Assembly: GCA_937920085.1 (NCBI GenBank)
Contig: CALETE010000084.1
Location: forward strand, 1-5,747
Direction of reading: 5' to 3'
Source of the DNA: an uncultured Alphaproteobacteria bacterium
GTDB lineage: Bacteria; Pseudomonadota; Alphaproteobacteria; Caulobacterales; Caulobacteraceae
DNA length: 5,747 nt
The notes beneath the pieces are model-generated. The model saw only the letters and a program-made list of their open reading frames with translations, was not told where the DNA came from and did no database searches. The translations under genes were made by a program, and so were the position numbers. This document shows, piece by piece, positions 1-5,545 of the stretch. Position 1 is the stretch's first letter; the number at the start of each line of letters is the position of its first letter.

Positions 1-459
1 GCTGGACCCGTACATCACCGCGCGCACGAAATCCTGCCTTTCAGCGGCGTTAGACTGGGGCATCTTCTTCCAAGCTTCACAATTTTCTTTCGTGCACCCG
101 GGCATCTTAAAGGTCATATTGAGTGTATATCGATCTATTGTGTAAATTGCAGGGCCACCGCCGAGCAACACAACACTCGTCACTGCTTCATTTGTAATCA
201 ACGCGGCATTTGAAAACACACCATCTTGATAAGATAGTGTCGACGCTGTGGTGTCAATGACGTAAGTTTTTGCCTCGCCTGATGACGGACGACGCGTCCC
301 CTGATACATAAATTCGGTGGCGCTACAGCTAAGCGCAATGCTCTCTGCGACTGCGACACTTGGAGCGACGCACAATGCCGTGCTCAAGACTGTTGATAAG
401 AAGAGGTATTTCAGGCTCGGCGCACCCAGCGCCAGAGGATTGCATAGTCCATTCGACAT
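1..459 (-). CDS. Exported hypothetical protein, partial (runs off left edge)
   Basis: The minus-strand frame is open from an ATG at 459 to base 1, giving 153 residues with no stop, so the C-terminus lies outside the window. An in-frame TAG sits directly before the ATG, and a GGAG at 469-472 is 9 bases upstream. Residues 18-38 are hydrophobic and end in an AVA-E motif, a convincing Sec signal peptide with cleavage near residue 38. The mature part begins ESIALSC (Cys45) and later has YTIDR (106-110) and a C-x4-C pair at 122 and 127. The signal followed by I-x-L-x-C, and the later IDR, loosely recall the P1/P2 proteins upstream, but the rest does not align. Residues 1-15 are odd for a signal peptide and overlap the decayed end of P3; a start at CTG 414 would give a cleaner signal (MKYLFLS...). 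Function is unknown. Confidence 0.8.
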   Translation of the reverse strand, partial: MSNGLCNPLALGAPSLKYLFLSTVLSTALCVAPSVAVAESIALSCSATEFMYQGTRRPSSGEAKTYVIDTTASTLSYQDGVFSNAALITNEAVTSVVLLGGGPAIYTIDRYTLNMTFKMPGCTKENCEAWKKMPQSNAAERQDFVRAVMYGSS

Positions 460-554
460 CTACATTTTCTCCGTCACTATCTACTTTGTGTTTGGTTTCT
501 CCCGGATCTGAGTCAGCCGAAATGGTTGCCGGGCACAGATCGGTTACTTCGTAC
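425..554 (-). pseudogene. Out-of-frame remnant of the third paralogue (P3)
   Basis: After the P3 frame stops at 555, a second minus-strand frame (codons in phase with 460) reads SDGENVDVEW then TMQSSGAG across about 478-426. This resembles residues 92-112 of P2 (DEDES, then IDLEISIDR, then MSGAA). A segment in the remaining frame at 597-568 reads ECVVTASPPK, like the C-x-V-T stretch at residues 71-74 of P1. Together these suggest that the missing C-terminal half of P3 persists in other frames. The similarity is short and judged by eye. The remnant overlaps the start of the next gene. Confidence 0.4.
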
Positions 555-809
555 TTAAAACTGTGCCTTTGGGGGGAGAGGCGGTGACAACACATTCACC
601 AATGAATGCCATTTCCAAGCGTTAACATCCCACCACTGCCACTCTGAAGGTCCTATACGGTAGGTTGATCCCGATGCAGGCGTCGGGCCGGTCTGCCATT
701 TGCACTCAACTATAGAGGACTGGGGCACATTTGCAGTCTCGGCGCGCAACATCGTCGGGGTTGCAATCAGGGCCACGACTAAAGCCACGAATGAATTTTG
801 GGACTTCAT
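555..809 (-). pseudogene. Third paralogue of the P1/P2 secreted family (P3), truncated by frameshift
   Basis: The frame encodes 84 residues from an ATG at 809, with AAAGGA at 821-826 as a plausible ribosome site 11 bases upstream. A longer start at ATG 866 exists, two bases past the P1 stop, but the signal peptide fits the 809 start: residues 1-23 form a hydrophobic signal ending LRA-ET. The mature start has IVECKW (Cys36), TYRI (49-52) and a Trp-rich stretch DVNAWKW (61-67). These match P2 in order: IIGCRW, TYRI and DVWAWQK. After that the similarity stops and the frame ends 17 residues later, about half the length of P1 and P2. The second cysteine (Cys61 in P1/P2) is missing. It may still be expressed as a short protein, but a broken copy is more likely. 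Confidence 0.6.
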
Positions 810-868
810 GACTGTACTATTCCTTTCGACGAAAATTTTCGCAGGCTTGGTGTGGCCTGACCGCATCT

Positions 869-1330
869 CTAAAGGCGTGGGGCCGGCCTTGGGAGGCTAG
901 CAGGATCGGTCTTTGCGCGGGCACAGGTCGCCGTCGACTCTCGCTCCTCTAGCCTCGGAGCGGCACCAATGAACTCTACGCTCAGCCGCGACTTTTCCCT
1001 GTAAGTGCCCGTGCTGCGATCGATCCTAACCGTCCAGTTCTGACTGATGACCGCGAACTCTGACCTGTTGGAGCCTTTGTTCTCCCAGCCGTACTCGCTG
1101 TCCGAAACCGTGACAGTGCATCGCGGGAGGACATCATGTAGCGCCCCACAGGGATAGGGCTTCCAGGCCCACTCCTTACGGCTGAAATATTCCCGGGTGG
1201 AGCTTGCCGCGTCATACCTTTCAAAAAAGGGTTCCGACGTCCCAGCACTCCTGCACTCCAGGATCGCCTGAGCTTGCGCGACGCCAGGGCCGCCACAGAC
1301 GAGCATCCCGGCCACAATCAGATATTTCAT
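869..1330 (-). CDS. Exported hypothetical protein P1, cysteine-containing, paralogue of P2
   Basis: This encodes 153 residues from an ATG at 1330, chosen because AGGTGA at 1335-1340 lies four bases upstream; an in-frame TTG at 1333 is less likely. Residues 1-20 are a signal peptide with likely cleavage at AQA-QA. The mature protein has Cys26, WAW at 54-56, Cys61, Cys71 in CTVTV, IDR at 103-105, Cys136 and a proline-rich end (PRPAPRL). Cys26, WAW and Cys61 occupy the same residue numbers as in P2, so the two are duplicates of one gene. Four mature cysteines suggest two disulfides in an envelope or secreted protein. There are 146 bases between this gene and the upstream gene (1477-1827), and P3 follows 59 bases downstream. 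I do not recognise the family and assign no function. Confidence 0.85.
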   Translation of the reverse strand: MKYLIVAGMLVCGGPGVAQAQAILECRSAGTSEPFFERYDAASSTREYFSRKEWAWKPYPCGALHDVLPRCTVTVSDSEYGWENKGSNRSEFAVISQNWTVRIDRSTGTYREKSRLSVEFIGAAPRLEERESTATCARAKTDPASLPRPAPRL

Positions 1331-1476
1331 CAAATCACCTACCTACAACTATGCTGGCGTGCGATTTGGTGGAGGACAGCTAAGATGGCTCAGATCAGAG
1401 CTTAAGCCATTTAGCCTAGACAAAGAGCGCCAGTCCCCTTTTGGTGCCAGCTCAACACTTCCTCTAACCGAGACCG

Positions 1477-1827
1477 CTACCAAGACCACACTTCCACCGA
1501 CTTGCCGTAGTTGCGCTCTCTCTGGATGAAGTCGAGCCGGTCGCCTTCGACGGCGCTGCTGTTAGAGTTCTCCCAGGCAGGGCGGCAGCCGCTCGCCGAC
1601 AGCTGCGAGGGCTGAACACGATCCCGCAGGGATTGCACGAAACCCTGAAGCGCGGGCGCGTAGTCGTCTTGAGTGCCGGACCTGATGCTGTTTGATACCC
1701 ACAGCTGGTTCGAGGGGCCGTAGGCGTAACAATAGTAGTAGGTCTGGACCTGGGCCTGGGCGGCCAAAGGCGCTAGCCCGGCCACCAGAAGTGCGGTCGC
1801 TCCTGCTACCTTCGCAAACATTCTCAT
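1477..1827 (-). CDS. Small exported hypothetical protein, 116 residues
   Basis: The ATG at 1827 is supported by AAGGAG at 1833-1838 with a five-base spacer, the best ribosome site in the window. Residues 1-25 form a signal peptide (hydrophobic 8-23, cleavage near AQA-QV). The mature protein opens with a tyrosine-rich run TYYYCYAY (29-36). It has only two cysteines, 33 and 81, which could form one disulfide, and it ends in an aromatic GKSVEVWSW. It starts 40 bases after the P2 stop, so it is probably the third gene of a 2604-1477 transcription unit. It does not align with P1/P2. Periplasmic, outer-surface or secreted location is inferred from the signal; the function is unknown. Confidence 0.85.
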   Translation of the reverse strand: MRMFAKVAGATALLVAGLAPLAAQAQVQTYYYCYAYGPSNQLWVSNSIRSGTQDDYAPALQGFVQSLRDRVQPSQLSASGCRPAWENSNSSAVEGDRLDFIQRERNYGKSVEVWSW

Positions 1828-1867
1828 TACTTCTCCTTGCTTTTGAAGCGCCAGTCGCGGCCATCGC

Positions 1868-2338
1868 CTATATCCGGGGCTGGGGCTTTGGTTTCGTAGC
1901 GGGATCGGAGGTGGGCGCGCACTGTCCCTGACCGGATTCGTCCCGCTTCAGGTTGAGATCCGGATTCAGTGGATAGGTGATGGTTCCCTCCCTCGTCCAG
2001 GAAGCAGCGCCTGACATTCGGTCGATTGAAATCTCAAGATCTATCCTTGCGGATTCATCTTCGTCCCGCTGATTGACACTCGCCAGGTGCTTATAGAGTT
2101 TCGGCGACGTTTGGGCGCTACAGGTGACTTGCATGCCCGCCCCCATGTACGCAGTGCAAGGCAACTTCTGCCAGGCCCACACGTCCTTGTTGAATAACTC
2201 CCAGACGTTTCCGGTGATACGGTAGGTCGGCTCAACGTCGAACCAGAACTTGTCCCACCTGCAGCCGATTATCGATTGGGCCGCGGAGGGGGTTGAGTGG
2301 AGCGCGGCCAGGAGCGAAATGATTGTCAGTAACCGCAT
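1868..2338 (-). CDS. Exported hypothetical protein P2, cysteine-containing, paralogue of P1
   Basis: This encodes 156 residues from the ATG at 2338, whose A is the last base of the upstream gene's TGA (TGATG), so translation is probably coupled. GAGGGA at about 2350-2355, inside the upstream gene, could serve as ribosome site. An in-frame TTG at 2347 is possible but would extend into the upstream gene. Residues 1-20 are a signal peptide ending SAA-QS. The mature part has IIGCRW (Cys26), TYRI (38-41), WAW (54-56), Cys61, Cys73, IDR (105-107), Cys140 and a basic proline-rich tail (KPKPQPRI). The spacing matches P1 without gaps from Cys26 to Cys61. Four mature cysteines suggest two disulfides. 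The family is not recognised and no catalytic motif is visible. Confidence 0.88.
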   Translation of the reverse strand: MRLLTIISLLAALHSTPSAAQSIIGCRWDKFWFDVEPTYRITGNVWELFNKDVWAWQKLPCTAYMGAGMQVTCSAQTSPKLYKHLASVNQRDEDESARIDLEISIDRMSGAASWTREGTITYPLNPDLNLKRDESGQGQCAPTSDPATKPKPQPRI

Positions 2339-2604
2339 CAACCACAACTTCCCTCGTGGTTGGCGATGTAAGCAACGCAGACCCAGCCGCCACTATCCTG
2401 TTTGCAATCCTGCGGACGAACGGGGGTGATGCAGTTCGAGCGGCCCGGGAACCGCTTGTAGGCAAGCTCGGTGGCGTTCTGATTGGCGCTGGATGCGGCC
2501 TGGGCGCGGGTGTCGCCGTAACCGTAGACGGCCTCTCCCGCGACTGCAGCCGTCGCAGCTGCAACTGCGAGCACACCAAGGATTATGGCAGTTCTATTAC
2601 TCAT
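2338..2604 (-). CDS. Small exported four-cysteine protein, 88 residues
   Basis: The chosen start is ATG 2604, preceded by GGGG at 2611-2614 with a six-base gap; the frame extends to 2649, but only the ATG start gives a clean signal peptide. Residues 5-22 are a hydrophobic, Ala-rich signal ending VAG-EA. The mature protein is about 65 residues with an Ala/Asn/Gln-rich first half (32-48) and a C-terminal half with cysteines at 58, 67, 76 and 87, spaced C-x8-C-x8-C-x10-C and including GGWVC and HEGSC. This suggests a compact disulfide-linked module. It is the first gene of the likely transcription unit with P2 and the 116-residue protein, overlapping P2 by one base. It could be a small envelope protein or a secreted effector-like peptide; nothing in the sequence decides. 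Confidence 0.8.
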   Translation of the reverse strand: MSNRTAIILGVLAVAAATAAVAGEAVYGYGDTRAQAASSANQNATELAYKRFPGRSNCITPVRPQDCKQDSGGWVCVAYIANHEGSCG

Positions 2605-2882
2605 GTGTTGCCCCAGAAAAACAATGAACCAAAGATCTAGCGTGGCCAAAGCTAATTAAGGTCCGAGCCACGTCTCAAGCTAGGAGCGAAACTTGAAATG
2701 GGTCAATCGATCTTTGGCACTCTAGCCGACCCTTTATCTCTATAACGGGGATATTGGGCGGCGCGTTAAGGGGGTGATGATGCCGGGATAGCACTGTAGG
2801 AAGGCTGCATTTTGTCGGCTCCGAAAGTTGCTGAGGCGGGATCCTCTTGCACAGAGCACAGCCCGTCTTAACCTCCACAGGC
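2605..2882. other. Divergent intergenic region between two gene starts
   Basis: This 278-base stretch separates the start of the minus-strand unit (2604) from the ATG of the plus-strand gene (2883), so promoters for both should lie here. On the minus strand, TTGACC-like (near 2705) and TTGAGA-like (near 2680) hexamers occur, but none has a good -10 at standard spacing, so no promoter is called. No RNA gene, strong hairpin or repeat is visible. The reading frames seen on either strand look like chance. Confidence 0.4.
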
Positions 2883-3389
2883 ATGGATGAGTCACATAGA
2901 GCACGGCTCTTAGAGCGGCGGCGATTAGCCCAGAAGCGAAACGAGCGGCAGCAATACTCCGCGACGTTCCGCGCGGTCTCGCCCGGCCTTCGGGCCGAGG
3001 ATCTTCGCTTCGCGAGGCTTCCGCCTGTTGCCAATCAACGACTACTTGAACCGTTCGCGTCCACTCCGGGCAAGGATGAGGAGTTCGTTTTCGACGGGAT
3101 CCCAGCTGCGACTACACATGCATGGCTCTCATTCGATCAGCGGGACATTCTGTGTCGAACAGCCTTGATAGGCCTGGCACCAGCCGATCGCGCGGTCGCC
3201 GTCATCTGGCATCCCTACACCTCAGGCCTCAGGATACGGGTTACCGATCTGACCTCGCAGATTACCCCCGTGCTCGACGCCGGGAACGGCGGGGCAATCT
3301 GGATTGTGCCGGTTGCCGGTGAGGGCTGGTTGATCCAGATCGGGTTCTGGAGCCGGACCGTATCGTGGGTTCCTGGCGTGCCGATTTAG
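2883..3389 (+). CDS. Hypothetical cytoplasmic protein with basic N-terminal helix
   Basis: The ATG at 2883 gives 168 residues; a TTG at 2847 would add 12 and has GAGG/GCGGG upstream, so the start is uncertain, as no good ribosome site precedes the ATG. There is no signal peptide or membrane segment. Residues 5-24 are rich in Arg, Glu and Gln and should form a charged basic helix. The rest alternates short hydrophobic and polar stretches typical of beta strands, with several Trp (AWLSF, VIWHPY, AIWIVP, GWLIQIGFW, VSWVPG). There is one cysteine, in DILCRT. GC is high with strong third-position bias, supporting a real gene. It is convergent with the minus-strand gene ending at 3459. The family is not recognised; a binding or immunity-type role is possible but unsupported. 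Confidence 0.7.
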   Translation: MDESHRARLLERRRLAQKRNERQQYSATFRAVSPGLRAEDLRFARLPPVANQRLLEPFASTPGKDEEFVFDGIPAATTHAWLSFDQRDILCRTALIGLAPADRAVAVIWHPYTSGLRIRVTDLTSQITPVLDAGNGGAIWIVPVAGEGWLIQIGFWSRTVSWVPGVPI

Positions 3390-3410
3390 GCGACGAGGAG
3401 ACCGCCTGGC

Positions 3411-3436
3411 TGAGGTGGCATAGGGCCCAAGCCTCA
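3411..3436. terminator. Hairpin between convergent genes
   Basis: TGAGGTGG at 3411-3418 can pair with CCA at 3427-3429 and CCTCA at 3432-3436, giving an eight-pair stem with a two-base bulge and an eight-base loop. It lies midway between the convergent stop codons at 3389 and 3459, where a bidirectional terminator would be expected. Neither strand has a T-run after the stem, so it is not a classical intrinsic terminator. Confidence 0.3.
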
Positions 3437-3458
3437 TCGTCCGCCGTCGAAAGGCGCG

Positions 3459-3920
3459 CTATTGCAAATCGCAGGTCCGCGACGTCGTTGAGCACCATGG
3501 CCGATCTCGCACTGAATCGACGCGAGACAGCTGACCTAGGGCCGCGCTGATTTCAGGTCCATCGCCGTTGAAGAATCCCTCGATGACCCGAGCTCCACTG
3601 AGGTCGACGGCGTCAAATGAGGGCTCGGCCCCAGGCGACACCCGCAACCCGGGTTTGTGGCACCGAACGAAGAAGGTGACGGGCTCCCCTGGCTGTAGGT
3701 TCCCGCGAAACACGCGCGCTACGGCCCCTGAGACCATGCAATCACCAGCCCTTAAGGCGACGTTGCTGACGGAAATCTGGAGATGATTGGCGGCCAGCTG
3801 CCTGGCTCTCAGGTAGTACTGCGGGGCCAGCGCCGCATCCGCTGACCCGCCGATAAACAGGGCGAGGAGCAGGCCTGCCCGCGCGCCAAATGAGTTTAAA
3901 GCGCGCAGCATGGTCCCCAT
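3459..3920 (-). CDS. Exported hypothetical protein, about 153 residues
   Basis: Possible starts are GTG 3947, ATG 3920 and ATG 3911; none has a strong ribosome site. ATG 3920 is given because it yields a standard signal peptide: from it, residues 4-29 carry a short basic region, a Leu/Ala/Phe core (ARAGLLLALFIGG) and an ADA-A cleavage motif. The mature part starts APQYYLRAR, followed by a likely beta-rich domain with two cysteines (GDCMVSG and FVRCHKPG), the phrase ARVFRGNLQPGEPVTF, and ARVIEGFFNGDG further on. Two more cysteines are near the end (PWCSTTSRTCDLQ). The start-Tyr-Tyr-Ala-Arg, GxC-V-G-V, VFRG and C-x-G layout recalls uncharacterised alphaproteobacterial exported proteins I have seen, but I know no function. 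It is separate from the 2604-1 cluster because a plus-strand gene lies between. Confidence 0.78.
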   Translation of the reverse strand: MGTMLRALNSFGARAGLLLALFIGGSADAALAPQYYLRARQLAANHLQISVSNVALRAGDCMVSGAVARVFRGNLQPGEPVTFFVRCHKPGLRVSPGAEPSFDAVDLSGARVIEGFFNGDGPEISAALGQLSRVDSVRDRPWCSTTSRTCDLQ

Positions 3921-3947
3921 CCCAGTTGTCAGCTTCGTTTCGCACAC

Positions 3948-4318
3948 GGCAGGCAGGTCAATCGCAAAGAGCCCAGGATTGCCCGTCTAGGCCCTTATGG
4001 ATCTCACTTAGCTTTCCACACGGAAAGAAGCTTTAGCTCTCCTGTGGCCCATGCAGGGGCCTTCGCGCGCGGGCGAGGATCTGCGTTAGCGCTCGAAGAG
4101 AGGATCGATGGCGGTCTAGGTCTTGAACCCCAGAGCGATTTGACTACCCCCTCCCTGCGGCGCGGTTACTGGGAAGACCGGTAGGGGTTTGCTGCGGAAA
4201 GCGCGGACGGAAATGGCTTGTAGCTAAGCTCGTGTCGGGCATAGCTTTGAGCTGAAGCCTCCTTCCAACTGGAGGGGGGCTGAGAAATGGCTGTCTGAAT
4301 TGTCGTCCTGGGGGATGC
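3948..4318. other. Intergenic region between divergent genes
   Basis: This stretch of about 370 bases lies between the minus-strand gene starting near 3920-3947 and the plus-strand WG-repeat gene at 4319, so it should contain both promoters. Visible structures are a small hairpin (CTTTCC 4012-4017 with GGAAAG 4022-4027, loop of four) and the larger hairpin at 4257-4280. A weak sigma-70-like pair for the WG gene is TTGTAG at 4218-4223 with TAGCTT at 4242-4247, not convincing enough to call. A minus-strand reading frame here overlaps the start of the WG gene and looks like chance. Confidence 0.4.
4257..4280 (+). promoter_or_regulatory. GC-rich hairpin in likely leader of the WG-repeat gene
   Basis: GCCTCCTTCC at 4257-4266 pairs with GGAGGGGGGC at 4271-4280 around an AACT loop, ten pairs including two G-T wobbles. 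It ends 38 bases before the ATG at 4319. No T-run follows, so it is not an obvious terminator. It may be a leader structure affecting mRNA stability or translation, or simply chance in a GC-rich stretch. No riboswitch class is recognised. Confidence 0.3.
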
Positions 4319-5272
4319 ATGGTGAGTGTGCCGGTGCCTGATCGCCGCGGATTCCTGATCTCAATATCCGCCGCTCTTTTTCTTCCAATCACGCCAGTTG
4401 AGGCGATTCCAGTTCGGGGCCTCGAAGACAACTGCGACCTCGATACATTGCTTCCTTCCGAAGCCGCAGGTGCAGTTCTTGAGATTTGCAATTTTGTGTC
4501 AAATCAACTCAGCGCTGATGATCTATCAATCAGATACGTCTATCGAGAGCGCATCTATAAACTGGCGTCCGCGAATCCTCGACGCGACCCCCCAGATTAT
4601 TTGGCGCGAAAGATCCAACATCTTTGGGCGCGTCAAAATCAGGACTTTCGGTGCCATCAATTAGGTTTTTCGGTCGTTGATGGCGGAATTCTGAAGATGG
4701 CAATCGAGAGGAACGCCAACGAATTTATTAATGATGTTGTTAGGCGTTGGAGGCTGTGGCTCAATTCGCGTGATTATACCGGAACAACTGTTCTAGATTA
4801 CGTTGACCAAGAATTAGTACGCGCCCTAGGTCATAACATGGAGCCAGTTCTTCGACGGTATCGAAATTTGCTCATCGCGGGAGGAGCCAAGCATGCGGCT
4901 GAGTTGACCGCTGCGGATGCCCCGCCGGATCCTTATGAAGATGAAATTCGCCCCAGGCTACGGCGCTGGGATGCGGCATGCTACATGAATGAGGGGTTGG
5001 CCGCAGTGAAGCGGGACGGTCGATGGGGGTATGTTGATAGCCAAGGAACGATGATTGTTCCGCCTATCTACGACGGTGCGTTCGCATTTTCCCAAGGTCG
5101 CGCCGCAGTGCATCGTGGGGGGCTGTGGGGCTACATTGATCCCAAGGGCGTCGAAGTAGTTCCTCTTCAATTTCGCGACGCCAGGGTCTTCAATTCCAAT
5201 GGCGTTGCCGAGATTTCGCGAGACGGCAGAGCTTTCCAGCCTATCAACCTATCTGGTGCTGTTGTGGGTTAA
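4319..5272 (+). CDS. Exported WG-repeat protein with ankyrin-like middle region
   Basis: This encodes 317 residues. GGGGGA at 4310-4315 lies three bases before the ATG at 4319 and six before an in-frame GTG at 4322, so the start may be either. Residues 9-12 (RRGF) followed by a hydrophobic stretch to about 27 look like a twin-arginine (Tat) signal, with cleavage near VEA-IP (28-30). Residues 90-198 are mostly helical and include TTVLDYVDQ and LLIAGGAKH, phrases typical of degenerate ankyrin repeats. The C-terminus holds two WG beta repeats: GRWGYVDSQGTMIVPPIYD (234-252) and GLWGYIDPKGVEVVPLQF (268-285), with a fading third at about 295-308. WG and ankyrin repeats generally mediate protein binding; the partner is unknown. 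Its codons are more A/T-rich than those of neighbours, hinting at separate ancestry. No enzyme motif is visible. Confidence 0.88.
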   Translation: MVSVPVPDRRGFLISISAALFLPITPVEAIPVRGLEDNCDLDTLLPSEAAGAVLEICNFVSNQLSADDLSIRYVYRERIYKLASANPRRDPPDYLARKIQHLWARQNQDFRCHQLGFSVVDGGILKMAIERNANEFINDVVRRWRLWLNSRDYTGTTVLDYVDQELVRALGHNMEPVLRRYRNLLIAGGAKHAAELTAADAPPDPYEDEIRPRLRRWDAACYMNEGLAAVKRDGRWGYVDSQGTMIVPPIYDGAFAFSQGRAAVHRGGLWGYIDPKGVEVVPLQFRDARVFNSNGVAEISRDGRAFQPINLSGAVVG

Positions 5273-5277
5273 TCAAA

Positions 5278-5297
5278 AAACCCGAAATTTCGAGTTT
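5278..5297. terminator. Palindrome just after the WG-repeat gene, possible terminator
   Basis: Starting five bases past the TAA, a 20-base palindrome with one mismatched pair is centred on AAATTT (AAACCCGAAA / TTTCGAGTTT). The stem is A/T-rich and has almost no loop, so it would be weak as RNA. An A-run precedes it on the plus strand, so on the minus strand it is followed by a T-run. It would therefore suit transcripts coming from the right better than the WG gene itself. Confidence 0.35.
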
Positions 5298-5346
5298 AAT
5301 AGCGCGAATGAAATGGTTGGCGCTTTAGGTCTGATTTCCCTTCAAG

Positions 5347-5380
5347 ACTACTGCGTGACCGGTACTACTGCGTGACCGGT
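5347..5380. repeat. Perfect 17-bp tandem direct repeat, two copies
   Basis: ACTACTGCGTGACCGGT occurs at 5347-5363 and again at 5364-5380 without mismatch or spacer. Each copy ends in the palindromic hexamer ACCGGT. It sits in the gene-free stretch 75 bases after the WG-repeat gene. It could be a pair of protein-binding sites (17 bp is close to one and a half helical turns), a young slippage duplication, or part of a mobile-element end. Confidence 0.85.
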
Positions 5381-5469
5381 AGAATTTTGCTCAAAATAGG
5401 TTTTTACCATCTGCGTTTTTGGACATTGACCTTATTTCATGATGATTTCAGCTTGACTTAGACGTGCTA

Positions 5470-5545
5470 AAATCGCTGCGGTGCCCGTCTCGACGAATAC
5501 TGAAATAACCGATGTTTTCGTCGCCGCACCAAATCGCCACGGTGC
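5470..5545. repeat. Imperfect 15-bp direct repeat 61 bp apart
   Basis: AAATCGCTGCGGTGC at 5470-5484 and AAATCGCCACGGTGC at 5531-5545 differ at two central bases. The second copy overlaps the inverted repeat at 5524-5547. The DNA between the copies contains the CGACGAA/TTCGTCG inverted repeat. This may be a small intergenic repeat family or a pair of protein-binding sites. Confidence 0.55.

Noticed and set aside
982..1317. Minus-strand frame of 111 codons inside P1
   Set aside because: Shifted frame of P1, which has a signal peptide, a ribosome site and a paralogue in its favour.
1385..1410. Inverted repeat ATGGCT...AGCCAT between the 116-residue gene and P1
   Set aside because: Six pairs over a 14-base loop with no T-run; too weak to call a terminator.
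2232..2579. Minus-strand frame of 115 codons overlapping the 88-residue protein and P2
   Set aside because: It lies entirely over two better-supported genes in another frame, is rich in Arg/Pro/Ser as expected of a shifted GC-rich frame, and has no ribosome site.
2675..3034. Minus-strand frame of 119 codons over the divergent region and the plus-strand gene start
   Set aside because: No signal peptide or recognisable composition, and it overlaps the start of the plus-strand gene; probably chance in GC-rich DNA.
4144..4491. Minus-strand frame of 115 codons upstream of and across the WG-repeat gene start
   Set aside because: Low-complexity Arg/Ser/Pro composition and overlap with the WG gene's signal region; no ribosome site.
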